Shown: positions 42,814-51,560, counted from the stretch's first letter. The stretch: DNA of 64,000 nt from Tepidiforma sp. (GCF_026003995.1 NZ_BPIG01000005.1:1-64000), one strand, 5' to 3'. Program-made: numbers and translations. Notes: a model not told the origin generated them from the letters alone.

Positions 42814-43154
42814 GCTTGCCCTCCCGGGGTCACGCCCATCAGCGCTGCTTCGCGCGCAACCTGCCGCCGGATGCCGCCGCAGACGATGCCGCACAGCTCG
42901 GCCACGCTCGGGTCGATGACCCGGTAGTAGGCCATCGTCCCCTCCGCCCGGCGGCGCACGATGCGCGCGTCGTGGAGGAGCCGGAGGTGCTTGCTGACGT
43001 TCGCCTGCGAACAGCCCGCCGCCGCCGCGATTTCGCCGACGGGCGCTTCGCCCTCCTGCGCGAGGAAGCGGAGGATGCGCAGCCGCGTCGCATCGCCCAG
43101 CAGGCGGAAGCGCGTCGCGGCTTCGTCGAGCAGCGGGTCCGGCAGGTCGTGCAT
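42810..43154 (-). CDS. ArsR-family regulator (SqrR/BigR-like candidate)
   Basis: A 114-residue winged-helix repressor: LGDATRLRILRFLAQEG, then the recognition part CSQANVSKHLRLLHDARIVR. Cysteines lie in the HTH (AGCSQ) and near the end (LCGIVCGG), as in persulfide-sensing relatives that form a disulfide or tetrasulfide. It is translationally coupled to the MBL-rhodanese gene and likely controls it. Metal sensing is the alternative. Confidence 0.82.
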   Translation of the reverse strand: MHDLPDPLLDEAATRFRLLGDATRLRILRFLAQEGEAPVGEIAAAAGCSQANVSKHLRLLHDARIVRRRAEGTMAYYRVIDPSVAELCGIVCGGIRRQVAREAALMGVTPGGQA

Positions 43155-43183
43155 GTCCGTAACTCTATAACCATGTACTCATG

Positions 43184-43195
43184 AATGCAAGCATT
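43184..43195. promoter_or_regulatory. Putative ArsR operator palindrome
   Basis: AATGC-AA-GCATT is a perfect 5-bp inverted repeat in the 97-base divergent region, 30 bases upstream of the arsR-type start and within AT-rich sequence. It overlaps a possible -35 for the minus strand. Autoregulation is inferred from position. Confidence 0.4.
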
Positions 43196-43251
43196 GCGGC
43201 CGCGCCCGCGCTCCCCCACGATCGCCCAACCCCCATCCCCGGAGTGCTGCC

Positions 43252-44082
43252 GTGTCCGATGTCCTGCTCGAACGCCGCGACGGCGTCGCCCTCGTCACCC
43301 TCAACCGGCCCGAGACGCTGAACGCGATGGGCGGCGAGCTCGTGCCCCACCTCGCCGAGGCGCTCGCCGACTGCGAAGCCGACCCCGCCGTCCGCTGCGT
43401 CGCCATCACCGGCGCCGGCCGCGCGTTCTGCGCCGGCGGCGACATCCGCGGCATGCAGGAGCGGAACGACCGCATGGCGGCCGCCGCCGCGAGCGACGGC
43501 CCCGGTGCCGTCATCGCCGAGCTCGACCGCCTCGTGGCCGAGCTGCGCGACCGCCACCGCGCGATCACGCTCCGCATCCACCGGATGCCGAAGCCCGTCG
43601 TCGCGCTCGTCAACGGCCCGGCCGTCGGCGCCGGCTTCAGCATCGCGCTCGCCTGCGATGTCCGCCTCGCCTCCGACCGCGCCCGCTTCGGCGCCGCCTT
43701 CCGCAACGTCGGCCTCCCGGGCGATTTCGGGGGCTCCTACTTCCTCCAGCGGCTCTGCGGCGCCGGCATCGCCCGGGAGCTCTACTTCACGGCCGACATC
43801 ATCGATGCCGCTCGCGCGCTCGAACTCCGCATCGCCAACCGCGTCATCCCCCACGACGAGCTGCTGACCGAAGGGCTCGCCTTCTGCGCCCGGCCGGCGG
43901 CAGGCCCGACCGCCGCCTACGCCCGGATGAAGGAGAACCTCGCCTTCGCCGAGACCGCCACGCTCGAGCAGCTGCTCGACCAGGAGGCGCTCCACATGCG
44001 CATCGCCGGCTTCTCCGCCGATTCGCGCGAGGCCGTCGCCGCCTTCCTCGAAAAGCGCGAGCCCCGCTTCGCCGGCCGCTGA
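43252..44082 (+). CDS. Enoyl-CoA hydratase/isomerase family protein
   Basis: A 276-residue crotonase-fold protein from GTG 43252. It has the oxyanion-hole segments GAGRAFCAGGDIRGM and NGPAVGAGFSIALACDVRLA, and FGAAFRNVGLPGDFGGSYFL at the catalytic region. The Asp/Gly pattern (VGLPGDFGG) suggests an isomerase or acyl-CoA hydratase type rather than the classical two-Glu hydratase. Substrate unknown. Confidence 0.85.
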   Translation: MSDVLLERRDGVALVTLNRPETLNAMGGELVPHLAEALADCEADPAVRCVAITGAGRAFCAGGDIRGMQERNDRMAAAAASDGPGAVIAELDRLVAELRDRHRAITLRIHRMPKPVVALVNGPAVGAGFSIALACDVRLASDRARFGAAFRNVGLPGDFGGSYFLQRLCGAGIARELYFTADIIDAARALELRIANRVIPHDELLTEGLAFCARPAAGPTAAYARMKENLAFAETATLEQLLDQEALHMRIAGFSADSREAVAAFLEKREPRFAGR

Positions 44083-44103
44083 CGGGAAGCGCCCGCGCGG
44101 CGC

Positions 44104-44541
44104 TCACACGAGGTGGACGATGTCGAGCCCGCCCCACTGCCGCGCGAGGTACTCGGCCGCGAGCCGCCGGTGGCAGCGCTCCGGCGTCGCCTCGCTGCAG
44201 AGCAGCACCGCGCCGTCGATGAGCTCCCGCGGCACCCGTTCCTCCACCCGCCGCGCCGCGAGCAGCCCGAGGTACTCGCGTTCGTACCATGCCCAGCCGC
44301 GCTTCCCCTTCCGGTAGCCGTCCAGCAGCTCCGGCGTCGGCGCGAGCAGCGGCTCCTCGGCGTACGCCATCCCGCACATCGCCTCGAGGAAGTAGGCGAG
44401 GTCGTCCCGCTTGGCGAACCCGGCCAGCTGCGAAACGTTGTGCAGCCGGACATCGACGAGCCGCTGCGCGCCGCTCGCCTGCAGGAGCCCGAAGAACTCC
44501 CGCGCCGACTTCTTCGTGAACCCGATGGTGGCGACGCGCAT
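44104..44541 (-). CDS. DUF488 family protein
   Basis: A 145-residue protein matching DUF488: ATIGFTKKSAREFFGLLQ at the start, VDVRLHNVSQLAGF, and the end motif LLCSEATPERCHRRLAAEYL with conserved Cys and His. Function is unknown; a nucleic-acid-related or enzymatic role is suspected from conserved polar residues. Convergent with the enoyl-CoA hydratase gene. Confidence 0.85.
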   Translation of the reverse strand: MRVATIGFTKKSAREFFGLLQASGAQRLVDVRLHNVSQLAGFAKRDDLAYFLEAMCGMAYAEEPLLAPTPELLDGYRKGKRGWAWYEREYLGLLAARRVEERVPRELIDGAVLLCSEATPERCHRRLAAEYLARQWGGLDIVHLV

Positions 44542-44619
44542 GGCGCCAGGAGTGTACTCCCCCGCCCTCTGCTACAGTTCCCCCGCCAGATTCTTTGCCT
44601 CCTGCGAAAGGAACCTCCC

Positions 44620-45447
44620 ATGCTGCCCCTCGAAGGGAAGACCGCCATCGTCACCGGCGGCGCCCGCGGCATCGGCGCCGGCATCGCCGCCGTCATGGCC
44701 CGCCAGGGCGCCCGCGTCGCCATCCTCGACCTCGACGGCGAACAGGCCGCCGCCACCGCCGCTGCTCTCCCGACCCCCGGCCTCGGCCTCGCCTGCGACG
44801 TCATCGTCGAGCCCGACCTGCAGGCCGCCGTCCGCCGCGTCGCCGACGAGTTCGGCGGGCTCGACATCATGGTCAACAACGCCGGCGCCGGCCGCGGCCC
44901 TATCGACCTCGCGGCGATCGGCTCGGTGCCCGCCGCCGGCGGCCGGGTCGAGAACATGCCGCCCGAAGCGTGGGACGAGCAGCTCGCCCAGAACCTCCGC
45001 AGCACCTTCCTCGGCACGAAGGCCGCCCTCCCCTACCTGAAGCAGCGCGGCGGCGGCGCCATCGTCAACATCGCCAGCATCGCCGGGCTCCAGGCGGCGC
45101 CCACGCTCCCCGCCTACGCCGCCGCCAAGGCGGGCGTCATTTCGCTCACCAAGAGCTGCGCGCTCGAATACGCCCCGTTCGATATCCGCGTGAACGCCAT
45201 CTGCCCCGGCTTCCTCTGGACCCGCGCGTGGGAGGGCATGGCGACGATGATGCAGCGCACCGTGCCCCAGTTCGCCGGCAAGACCCCGCGCGAGGTCTTC
45301 CTCGAAGTCGTGAAGAACGGCGTACCCCTCGGCCGCGAACAGACACCCGAGGATATCGGCGAACTCGCCGCCTTCCTCGCCAGCCCGGCCGCCCGCAACA
45401 TCACCGGCCAGGCCATCTCCGTCGACGGCGGCATCACGCTCCGCTAG
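44620..45447 (+). CDS. Short-chain dehydrogenase/reductase
   Basis: A 275-residue classical SDR. It has the NAD(P) glycine motif TGGARGIGAGI, an Asp after strand 2 (ILDLDGE) favouring NAD(H), NNAGAG, the catalytic Ser in IVNIASIAG, and YAAAK (Tyr/Lys). It ends GQAISVDGGITLR as in FabG-like enzymes. Substrate unknown. Directly followed by a composite repeat element. Confidence 0.88.
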   Translation: MLPLEGKTAIVTGGARGIGAGIAAVMARQGARVAILDLDGEQAAATAAALPTPGLGLACDVIVEPDLQAAVRRVADEFGGLDIMVNNAGAGRGPIDLAAIGSVPAAGGRVENMPPEAWDEQLAQNLRSTFLGTKAALPYLKQRGGGAIVNIASIAGLQAAPTLPAYAAAKAGVISLTKSCALEYAPFDIRVNAICPGFLWTRAWEGMATMMQRTVPQFAGKTPREVFLEVVKNGVPLGREQTPEDIGELAAFLASPAARNITGQAISVDGGITLR

Positions 45448-45873
45448 CGGGGAACCGGGAAGCGGGAGGCGGGAAGGGGGAAGCGGGAGGCGGGAAGCGG
45501 GAAGCGGGAACGGGGAAGCGGGAGGCGGGAAGCGGGAACCTCCAGCCTCCAACCGTCGCTGCGGGGCTCCGTCCCCGCGGGGCGCCATGCGCCCAACGGG
45601 TGTTCCGGGAGGCGGGAGCCGGGAAGCGGGAGCGTGACGCTCGAACGCCCGGGTGGGCCTCCCGGCCCTCCGCGGGCACGGAGGCCCGCGACTACGGTTG
45701 GAGGTTGGAGGTTGGAGGTTGGAGGTTACCCTTCCTCCCGGCTCCAGTCTCCCGGTTCCCGTCTCCCGTCTCCCGGTTCCCGTCTCCCGCGCCGGCGCGG
45801 AGCGGCGGCATCCCGCGGCGATGCCGCCGGCAGGCGGCGAGCCATCCCGCGGCGGCGCCAGCCGCTGCCTCCC
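45448..45873. repeat. Composite repeat element A (inverted relative to B and C)
   Basis: It fills the whole gap between two convergent stop codons. Order: a degenerate 7-bp array (GCGGGAA/GCGGGAG units, 45450-45540); hairpin module M3 in inverse orientation (near 45553-45604); a short array; module M2 inverse with CCGCGGGCACGGAGGCCCGC (near 45643-45698); GGAGGTT units; a TCCCGGT/TCCCGTC array; then GC-rich module M1 (45790-45865). The same modules recur in elements B and C with arrays of other lengths. Confidence 0.8.
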
Positions 45874-46629
45874 CTACCCCTCCGCCGTCACGTTCGGCGC
45901 AATCGCCCGCCGCGGCAGGAACGGGTTCGACGACGGCTGCGCCCCACCCCCGACCGCCGTCGGGGTTGCCGTCGGCGCCATCGTCGGCGTCGCCTGCGGC
46001 CCGCCCGTGCCCGGCGGAACGGTCGGCGAGCCCCCCGATGGCGGCGGCGACGGGCTCGCGGGCGGCCGGGTCGGCGTCGGCGTGGGGGACGGCTGCGGCG
46101 GCGGCTGCGTGTCCCACGCCTGCCCAGAATCGTCGACGTTCCCGAATACGACCGACCAGTAGCCGCCGGCGCGCCCGATCCCGGCGACCACCCACATCGT
46201 CCGCAGCATGTTCTCGCGGTGGCCGTAGGGGGAATTCACGAACAGGTTGAACGCCTGCTGGGCGCTGCCCGCGATGGCGAGGTTTTCGCCCGCGCCCGAG
46301 CTCGCATAGCCGCAATCCCGCACGCGCTGGAACGGGCTCCGGCCGAGGCTGTCCGTATGGTCGAAGTAGCCCTTCGCGGCCATGTCCTCCGACATCCACG
46401 CCGCCGCCCGCGAGAGGTTCGGCGAGGGCTTCAGCGGCGCGACGCCGTTCTGCGCCCGGAACTCGTTGATGAGCCGCAGCAGCTCCTGCTCCGCCGCATC
46501 GAGCGCCTGCGTCGAGGTCGAGCAGTTCGTCAGCGCGTGCGCCGGGGTCGAACCGCCGCCGAGGCTCCAGCTCAGCACCGCCCCGGCGAGCAGCAGCGGC
46601 CCGGCCGCCGCGAACAGGAGTCGTCGCAT
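45874..46629 (-). CDS. Secreted CAP/SCP-domain protein
   Basis: A 251-residue protein. The signal peptide is residues ~1-33 (MRRLLFAAAGPLLLAGAVLS). The CAP domain is at ~40-170: ELLRLINEFRAQNGVAPL, AAWMSEDMAAKGYFDH, GENLAIAG and GHRENML. A long Pro/Thr/Ser-rich tail (~170-235) may be a wall-spanning linker. Bacterial CAP proteins are extracellular with mostly unknown function. ATG 46629 is preceded by GGGGGTGAGG. Confidence 0.85.
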   Translation of the reverse strand: MRRLLFAAAGPLLLAGAVLSWSLGGGSTPAHALTNCSTSTQALDAAEQELLRLINEFRAQNGVAPLKPSPNLSRAAAWMSEDMAAKGYFDHTDSLGRSPFQRVRDCGYASSGAGENLAIAGSAQQAFNLFVNSPYGHRENMLRTMWVVAGIGRAGGYWSVVFGNVDDSGQAWDTQPPPQPSPTPTPTRPPASPSPPPSGGSPTVPPGTGGPQATPTMAPTATPTAVGGGAQPSSNPFLPRRAIAPNVTAEG

Positions 46630-46778
46630 CCTCACCCCCGGCCGGCGGGGAAGCCGGCGCCATCGCGGTGTCGCCTCCACCCTAGCGCCCGCCCCGCGAA
46701 CGCGGAACCCTCGCCGCGCCGCCGCTCTAACGCTTTACCAACAATTTACAGGTGCGCCGCCGCATGCCGGCCTCCTCC

Positions 46779-46802
46779 GCTGTTTGCATTCCTGCAAACA
46801 GC
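46779..46802 (-). terminator. Perfect 10-bp hairpin after the rhomboid gene
   Basis: GCTGTTTGCA and its exact inverted copy are separated by TTCC, 45 bases after the rhomboid stop (minus strand). A second shorter repeat (CCCG...CGGG) overlaps the stop region. No T run. Possibly a terminator or transcript-stabilising structure. Confidence 0.4.
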
Positions 46803-46846
46803 CGCCCTCACTATTCTCAGTTCCGCCCGTTTCTGCAAATAGCGGG

Positions 46847-47629
46847 CTAGCGCCGCCGCCGGCCGACGCCCGTCATCGCCACCAGCGCGCCGAACAGGAA
46901 GCCGCCGATGTGCGCGAACCACGCGACGCCCCCGCCGGTCGAGGCCGTGTCGACGATCGTCGCGTAGCCCGCGAACAGGTTCTGCAGGAACCACAGCCCG
47001 ATCATCAGGAACGCCGGCACCGGCAGCGGGATGAAGATGAGGATGAAGAACGGGATGACGACGTGCACCGTCGACCGCGGGAACCAGATGAGGTAGGCCC
47101 CCAGCACGCCCGCGACCGCGCCGCTCGCGCCCACCACCGGCACCACGCTCGTCGGGTCCATCAGCCCCTGCACCAGCGACGCAACGATGCCCGAGGCGAG
47201 GTAGAAGACGAGGAATCCGGCGTGCCCCAGCCGGTCCTCGATGTTGTCCGCGAACACCCACAGGAACAGCATGTTGCCGAGGATGTGCAGCCAGCCGCCA
47301 TGGATGAAGAGCGCCGTGACGATCGCGAAGAGCGCCTCCCAGCGTGCCGCGCCGGTGAGCCCGGATTGCCCCCGCAGCGTGTCGAAGAACTCCTTCGGCT
47401 GGAACCCCCACCGGCAGATGAACTCGTTCAGGTCGTTCGGCGGAGCGCGGAAGCCGTAGCACACCCCCGCCGTCTGCTCGGCGAACCGCTGCGTCGCTGC
47501 GCTCGTCGCCCGCGGCACCGTGGCGTCCATCCCCAGCATCGCGACGAAGACGGCGACGTTCGCGAGCAGGATGGCGTAGGTCACCCACGGCGTCGAATGC
47601 CGCCGCGTGCTGTCGCCGACCGGGATCAC
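46847..47629 (-). CDS. Rhomboid-family intramembrane serine protease
   Basis: A 260-residue protein from GTG 47629, which overlaps the upstream phosphatase stop (GTGA). About six membrane segments. Key motifs are HGGWLHILGNMLFLWVF, the catalytic serine S169 in GASGAV, and H240 in WFAHIGG. A ~55-residue loop with two cysteines lies after the first span. It cleaves membrane-anchored substrates within the bilayer. Confidence 0.9.
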   Translation of the reverse strand: MIPVGDSTRRHSTPWVTYAILLANVAVFVAMLGMDATVPRATSAATQRFAEQTAGVCYGFRAPPNDLNEFICRWGFQPKEFFDTLRGQSGLTGAARWEALFAIVTALFIHGGWLHILGNMLFLWVFADNIEDRLGHAGFLVFYLASGIVASLVQGLMDPTSVVPVVGASGAVAGVLGAYLIWFPRSTVHVVIPFFILIFIPLPVPAFLMIGLWFLQNLFAGYATIVDTASTGGGVAWFAHIGGFLFGALVAMTGVGRRRR

Positions 47630-48249
47630 GCGAGCCCGTCCAGGTGGGCGGCATCGTTCATCCGCACCACCGTCAGCCGCCCGCCGTGCGCTTCGACCTC
47701 GAACAGGGCGCAGTGCCGGACGTCGAACCGGAAGACGTGGGTTTCCGGCATCCCGAGCACCATCGAAAGCATGCAGTTGAGCGCCGTACCGTGCCCGACG
47801 ACGAGCACCGTCTCGCCGGCGTGCGCGGCGGCGATGTCCTGCAGTGCGGCGAACGTCCGCGCCCGCACGCCGGCGGTCGTTTCGCCGCCCGGCGGCTGCC
47901 AGGCCGGGTCTTCGGCTTCCATCTGCGCGAAGCGGACCGGGTCGCGCCGGCGGACGTCGGCCTCGCGCTCCAGCTCCCACGCGCCGTAGTGCCGCTCGCG
48001 GAGGTCTGCCCGCTGGACGGTCGCGATGGCCCGCTCGCCGAGCGCCAGCCGGGCCGTTTCGACCGCCCGCGAAAGGTCCGACGTGTAGCAGGCATCGATG
48101 CCGAGGCGCGCGAGCCGGGCGCCGAGCGCGCGGGCCTGGGCTTCGCCGAGCGGCGTCAGCCGCGTCTCGCTGTGCCCGCAGAAGCGCTCCTCGACGTTCG
48201 CGACGGTTTGCCCGTGCCGGGCGAGCAGGATGCGTGTCGGCCGTGCCAT
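47626..48249 (-). CDS. Histidine phosphatase (phosphoglycerate mutase-like)
   Basis: A 207-residue protein with the RHG motif LLARHGQTVANVEERFCGHS, SDLSRAVETARLALG, the proton-donor region LRERHYGAWE, and the second histidine in VVGHGTALNCML. Cofactor-dependent mutase-like phosphatase, broad or unknown substrate. Translationally coupled to the rhomboid gene. Confidence 0.88.
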   Translation of the reverse strand: MARPTRILLARHGQTVANVEERFCGHSETRLTPLGEAQARALGARLARLGIDACYTSDLSRAVETARLALGERAIATVQRADLRERHYGAWELEREADVRRRDPVRFAQMEAEDPAWQPPGGETTAGVRARTFAALQDIAAAHAGETVLVVGHGTALNCMLSMVLGMPETHVFRFDVRHCALFEVEAHGGRLTVVRMNDAAHLDGLA

Positions 48250-48280
48250 GGCCCTACAGGGTAGAGCGCCGCCGCGGCAC

Positions 48281-48957
48281 AGGGGAACCGGGCAGGCCGC
48301 CCCGCGCCGCCCCCGCCGCCCCCGCGGGATGCCGCGGGCTGGCCGCCCGCGGCGCGGGGTGGCTCGCCGCCTTCGGCGGCTTCGCCGCGGGATGCCGGCG
48401 CTCCGCGCCGGCGCGGGAGACGGGAACCGGGAGCCGGGAACCGGGAGCCGGGAACGGGGAACCGGGAGCCGGGGGCCTTGAGCCGGGAGGAAGGGTGACC
48501 TCCAACCTTCAACCTCCAACCTCCAACCTTCAACCGTAGCCGCGGGCCTCCGTGCCCGCGGAGGGCCGGTGAGGCCCACCCGGGCGTTCGCATCCAACGG
48601 CCACCCGCCTCCCGGTTCCCGTCCGCCGCTTCCCGCCTCCCGCCTCCCGCTTCCCGCTTCCCGCCTCCCGGTTCCCGCCTCCCGGTTCCCGGTTCCCGGT
48701 TCCCGCCACCCGCCTCCCGCTTCCCGGTTCCCGGTTCCCGGTTCCCGCTTCCCGCAACACCCGTTGGGCGCATGGCGCCTCGCGGGGACGGAGCCCCGCG
48801 ACTACGGTCGGAGGTTGGGGGTTGGACGTTAGCTTCGCTCCCGGTTCCCTATTCTCGCTTCCCGCTTCCCGTCTCCCGCCTCCCGGTTCCCGCCTCCCGG
48901 TTCCCGCCACACGCCTCCCGCCTCCGCCGCCGCGGCACCCGCCGCGGCATCCCGCCC
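48281..48957. repeat. Composite repeat element B
   Basis: It fills most of the gap before the M23 gene stop. Order: module M1 (about 48333-48417), a GGGAACC/GGGAGCC array, CCTTCAA/CCTCCAA units, hairpin module M2 (48534-48597, CGCGGGC-CTCCGT-GCCCGCG), a long array of CGCCTCC/CGCTTCC/CGGTTCC units (~48600-48755), hairpin module M3 (48756-48808, CGCGGGG-ACGGAG-CCCCGCG), another array and a short partial M1. Same orientation as element C. Confidence 0.8.
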
Positions 48958-48959
48958 CC

Positions 48960-49886
48960 TCAATACGCCCGCGGGAGCGGCGTCGGCGTCCGCGTCGGCG
49001 GGCGCGGTGTCGGTGTCGGCGTCGGCGTCCAGGTCGGAGTCGGGGTGATCGTCGGCGTCGGCGTCACCGTCGGCGTGTTCGTGGGCGTCGGCGTCTCGGT
49101 CGGCGTCGGCGTGGCCGTCGGCGGCGCGGCAGACGGCTTCGCCGCCGACCCGCTGCCCGGGAACCAGAGTGGCCCATCCGAAAGCGGCGCCCCGGGGGGA
49201 ATCTTGAAATCGAGGTAGTGTTCCGGGTTCACCGGCGTATCGTTCCAGCGGATTTCGAAGTGCAGGTGCTCACCCGTCGAAAACCCCGAACTGCCCGTGA
49301 TGCCGAGCACCACGTCGTTGTTCACGGCGTCGCCCGGCTTCGCGAGCACCTGGCTGAGATGCGCGTACAGGGTCGACCACCCGTCGCCGCAATCGACGAT
49401 GACGTGGTAGCCGTACGCGCTCGAGTAGTCCGTGGCCGTGACGGTCCCGCTGCAGGCGCTGTAGACGGGCGACCGGCTCAGGCCTTCGAGCGCGAGGTCG
49501 ATGCCGCCGTGGATGCGGCCGGGGCCGCGGTTCGTCGCCCCGTACCGGTCGGTGACCCGGCTCCATGCCCGGAGCGGCATCTGGAAGCGGCTGCCGGCGG
49601 CCTCGGCGGCCTGCGCATCGGGCAGCGCGCCTTCGGCCGGGAGTTCGACCGCGCCTTCGTCGGTGTGCGCGGCCGGCGACGGGGTGGCGGTGGGCGGGAG
49701 GTTCGCAGGCCGGCCGGCGTGGCCCGCCATCGCGGCTGCCGCGGGCTCGCCGCCGCCGCTGCCGGCTTCGGTCCCGCTCGGCTGGCGCGCCGTGATCACG
49801 GCGGCGATGCCCGCGACGAGCGTGCCCGCCAGCATCACCCGCGCGGCATGCGAAACCCGCATCGGCAGCCGAATCCGCGGCACCAT
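48960..49886 (-). CDS. M23-family metallopeptidase with Pro/Thr-rich tail
   Basis: A 308-residue protein. An N-terminal hydrophobic signal or anchor (~13-33) precedes a spacer and the M23 domain (~105-235): GRIHGGIDLALEG carries the first zinc His and Asp, YAHLSQV follows, and GEHLHFEIRW has the HxH. The last ~65 residues are Thr-Pro repeats (TPTPTETPTPTNTPT). It is an extracytoplasmic peptidoglycan endopeptidase of LytM type. Bounded on both sides by composite repeats. Confidence 0.9.
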   Translation of the reverse strand: MVPRIRLPMRVSHAARVMLAGTLVAGIAAVITARQPSGTEAGSGGGEPAAAAMAGHAGRPANLPPTATPSPAAHTDEGAVELPAEGALPDAQAAEAAGSRFQMPLRAWSRVTDRYGATNRGPGRIHGGIDLALEGLSRSPVYSACSGTVTATDYSSAYGYHVIVDCGDGWSTLYAHLSQVLAKPGDAVNNDVVLGITGSSGFSTGEHLHFEIRWNDTPVNPEHYLDFKIPPGAPLSDGPLWFPGSGSAAKPSAAPPTATPTPTETPTPTNTPTVTPTPTITPTPTWTPTPTPTPRPPTRTPTPLPRAY

Positions 49887-49930
49887 CCCTTACCAACATC
49901 GGCCGCCTCGCCCCCTCTCCACACCCTGCG

Positions 49931-50520
49931 CGGGATGCCGCGGGCTGTTCGCCCGCGGCGCGGGATGGCTCGCCGCCTGCCGGCGGCATCGCCGCGGGAT
50001 GCCGGCGCGCCGCGCCGGCGCGGGAGGTTGGAGGTTGGAGGTTGGAGGTTGGAGGTTGGAGGTTGATACTCCCTCCCCGTTCCCCGCTCGCGACTCCCAA
50101 CTCCCACCTCCCACCTCCCACCTCCCAACTCCCAACTCCGTAGTCGCGGGCCTCCGTGCCCGCGGAGGGCCGGCGAGGCCCACCCGGCCGTTCGCATCCA
50201 CCCTCCCCCCGCCTCCCGCCTCCCGCCTCCCGGTTCCCGCTTCCCGGGACATCCGTTGGGCGCATGGCGCCCCGCGGGGACGGAGCCCCGCGACTACGGT
50301 CGGAGGTTGGAGGTTGGAGGTTGGAGGTTGGAGGTTGGAGGTTGGAGGTTGGAGGTTGGAGGTTGGAGGTTGGAGGTTATTCTTCCTCCCGGTTCCCGCC
50401 TCCCGCTTCCCGCCTCCCGCCTCCCGGCTCCCGGCCTCCACCGCCGCCGCGGAGCGGCGGCATCCCGCGGCGCCGCCGGCGAAGCCGGCCAGCCATCCCC
50501 CGCGGCGCCAGCCGCGCCAC
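49931..50520. repeat. Composite repeat element C with inverted M1 ends
   Basis: The most complete copy. Left M1 (49931-50028), a GGAGGTT array, a CTCCCAA/CTCCCAC array, module M2 (50138-50201), a CGCCTCC array, module M3 (50249-50300), an 11-unit perfect GGAGGTT tract, a further pyrimidine array, and an inverted M1 (about 50439-50518). The opposing M1 copies make ~80-bp imperfect terminal inverted repeats, so the unit resembles a non-autonomous mobile element. Confidence 0.8.
50302..50378 (+). repeat. Perfect heptanucleotide repeat (GGAGGTT) x 11
   Basis: 77 bases of exact 7-bp repeats inside element C. Evenly spaced GG pairs could form two-tetrad G-quadruplexes on this strand. Exactness implies recent expansion by slippage or recombination. 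Confidence 0.95.
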
Positions 50521-50564
50521 CTCCCCGCTTCCCGCTGCCCGCCTGCCTCCCTACACTCCACCCG

Positions 50565-51195
50565 ATGGCCGGCCCCGCACCCGTCCCCAGCCTCAGGTTC
50601 GAGCGCGAAGCCTGGGAGGCCGGCGCCGAGTGGGTCGCCGGCGTCGATGAGGTCGGCGTCGGGCCGCTCGCCGGCCCCGTCGCGGCCGCCGTCGTCGCCC
50701 TCCCCCGCGGCCGCCGCTTCCGCTGGTACGCCGACATTCGCGATTCTAAGGTCCTCACCGAAGCCGCCCGCGACCGTCTCGCCGCTGCCATCCGCGAATC
50801 GGTCCCGTGGGCCATCGGGTGGGCGACCGTCGAGGAGATCGACCGCATCGGCATCCTCCCCGCCCGCCGCCTCTGCATGCTCCGCGCCTTCGAACAGCTC
50901 GCCGTCCGCCCCGGCGCCGTCATCAGCGACGCGCTCGACCTCCCCCTGCCGAACGTCCGCCCGGTCATCGATGGCGATGCCCTCTCCGTGGCCGTCGCGG
51001 CGGCCTCGATCGTCGCCAAGGTCGCCCGCGATGCCGTGATGGTCGACCTCTGCGCGCGCTACCCCCGGCTACGGCTTCTGCCGCAACAAGGGCTACCCGA
51101 CGGCCGAGCACCGCCAGCGGCTCGCCGAGCGCGGCCCGAGCCCCGTCCATCGGAAGAGCTACGCCCCCGTCGCGCAGGCCGTCCTGCCGTGGTGA
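50565..51195 (+). CDS. rnhB: Ribonuclease HII, frameshifted near its C-terminus
   Basis: From ATG 50565 the protein shows [40 protein letters not shown] and [18 protein letters not shown], all RNase HII features (catalytic D/E/D/D present, though the usual GRG after DE is GVG). After ARYP the frame is wrong. Removing one C from the C5 run at 51062-51066 restores [29 protein letters not shown] and a stop at 51195. As sequenced, the frame runs on into yraN and would give a fusion. It removes RNA from RNA/DNA hybrids. Confidence 0.85.
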
Positions 51196-51560
51196 CCGAG
51201 CGCCGCCGCCTCGGCGACTTCGGCGAGCGGGTCGCTGCCCATCGTCTCGAAGCCGCCGGCATGGCCATCCTCGGCCGCAACCTCCGCATCGGCGGCGGCG
51301 AAATCGACCTCCTCGCCCGCGACGGCGGCACCCTCGTTTTCGTCGAAGTCCGCACCCGCCGCGGCGCGCCCGGCCTCGCCGCCGAATCCGTCGATGCCGC
51401 CAAGGTGGCGAAGCTCCTCGCCGCAGCCCGCGCCTACTGCGAGCGGGAAGGGCTCGACCCCGAGGCCACCCGGCTCGACGTCGTCGCCGTCGACCTCGAT
51501 GCCGCCGGCCGCGCCCGCGCTGTCCGCCACTTCCGCGGCATCGAAGCGCCGGGCCTTTGA
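51192..51560 (+). CDS. yraN: YraN/UPF0102 family nuclease-like protein
   Basis: A 122-residue protein from GTG 51192, which overlaps the restored rnhB stop (GTGA). The order is [38 protein letters not shown], then [11 protein letters not shown], i.e. the E-x-D...E-V-K/R pattern of the PD-(D/E)xK-like UPF0102 family. It is commonly found next to rnhB. Role unknown, possibly DNA repair. Confidence 0.88.
   Translation: MTERRRLGDFGERVAAHRLEAAGMAILGRNLRIGGGEIDLLARDGGTLVFVEVRTRRGAPGLAAESVDAAKVAKLLAAARAYCEREGLDPEATRLDVVAVDLDAAGRARAVRHFRGIEAPGL

Noticed and set aside
45450-46250. Proline/arginine-rich open frames over the composite repeats
   Set aside because: They arise from the heptad repeats, which lack stops in several frames; composition is repetitive and not protein-like.
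45448-50520. Possible CRISPR arrays in the repeat-rich intergenic regions
   Set aside because: The repeats are 7-bp degenerate tandem units without 25-40 bp repeats, unique spacers or cas genes.
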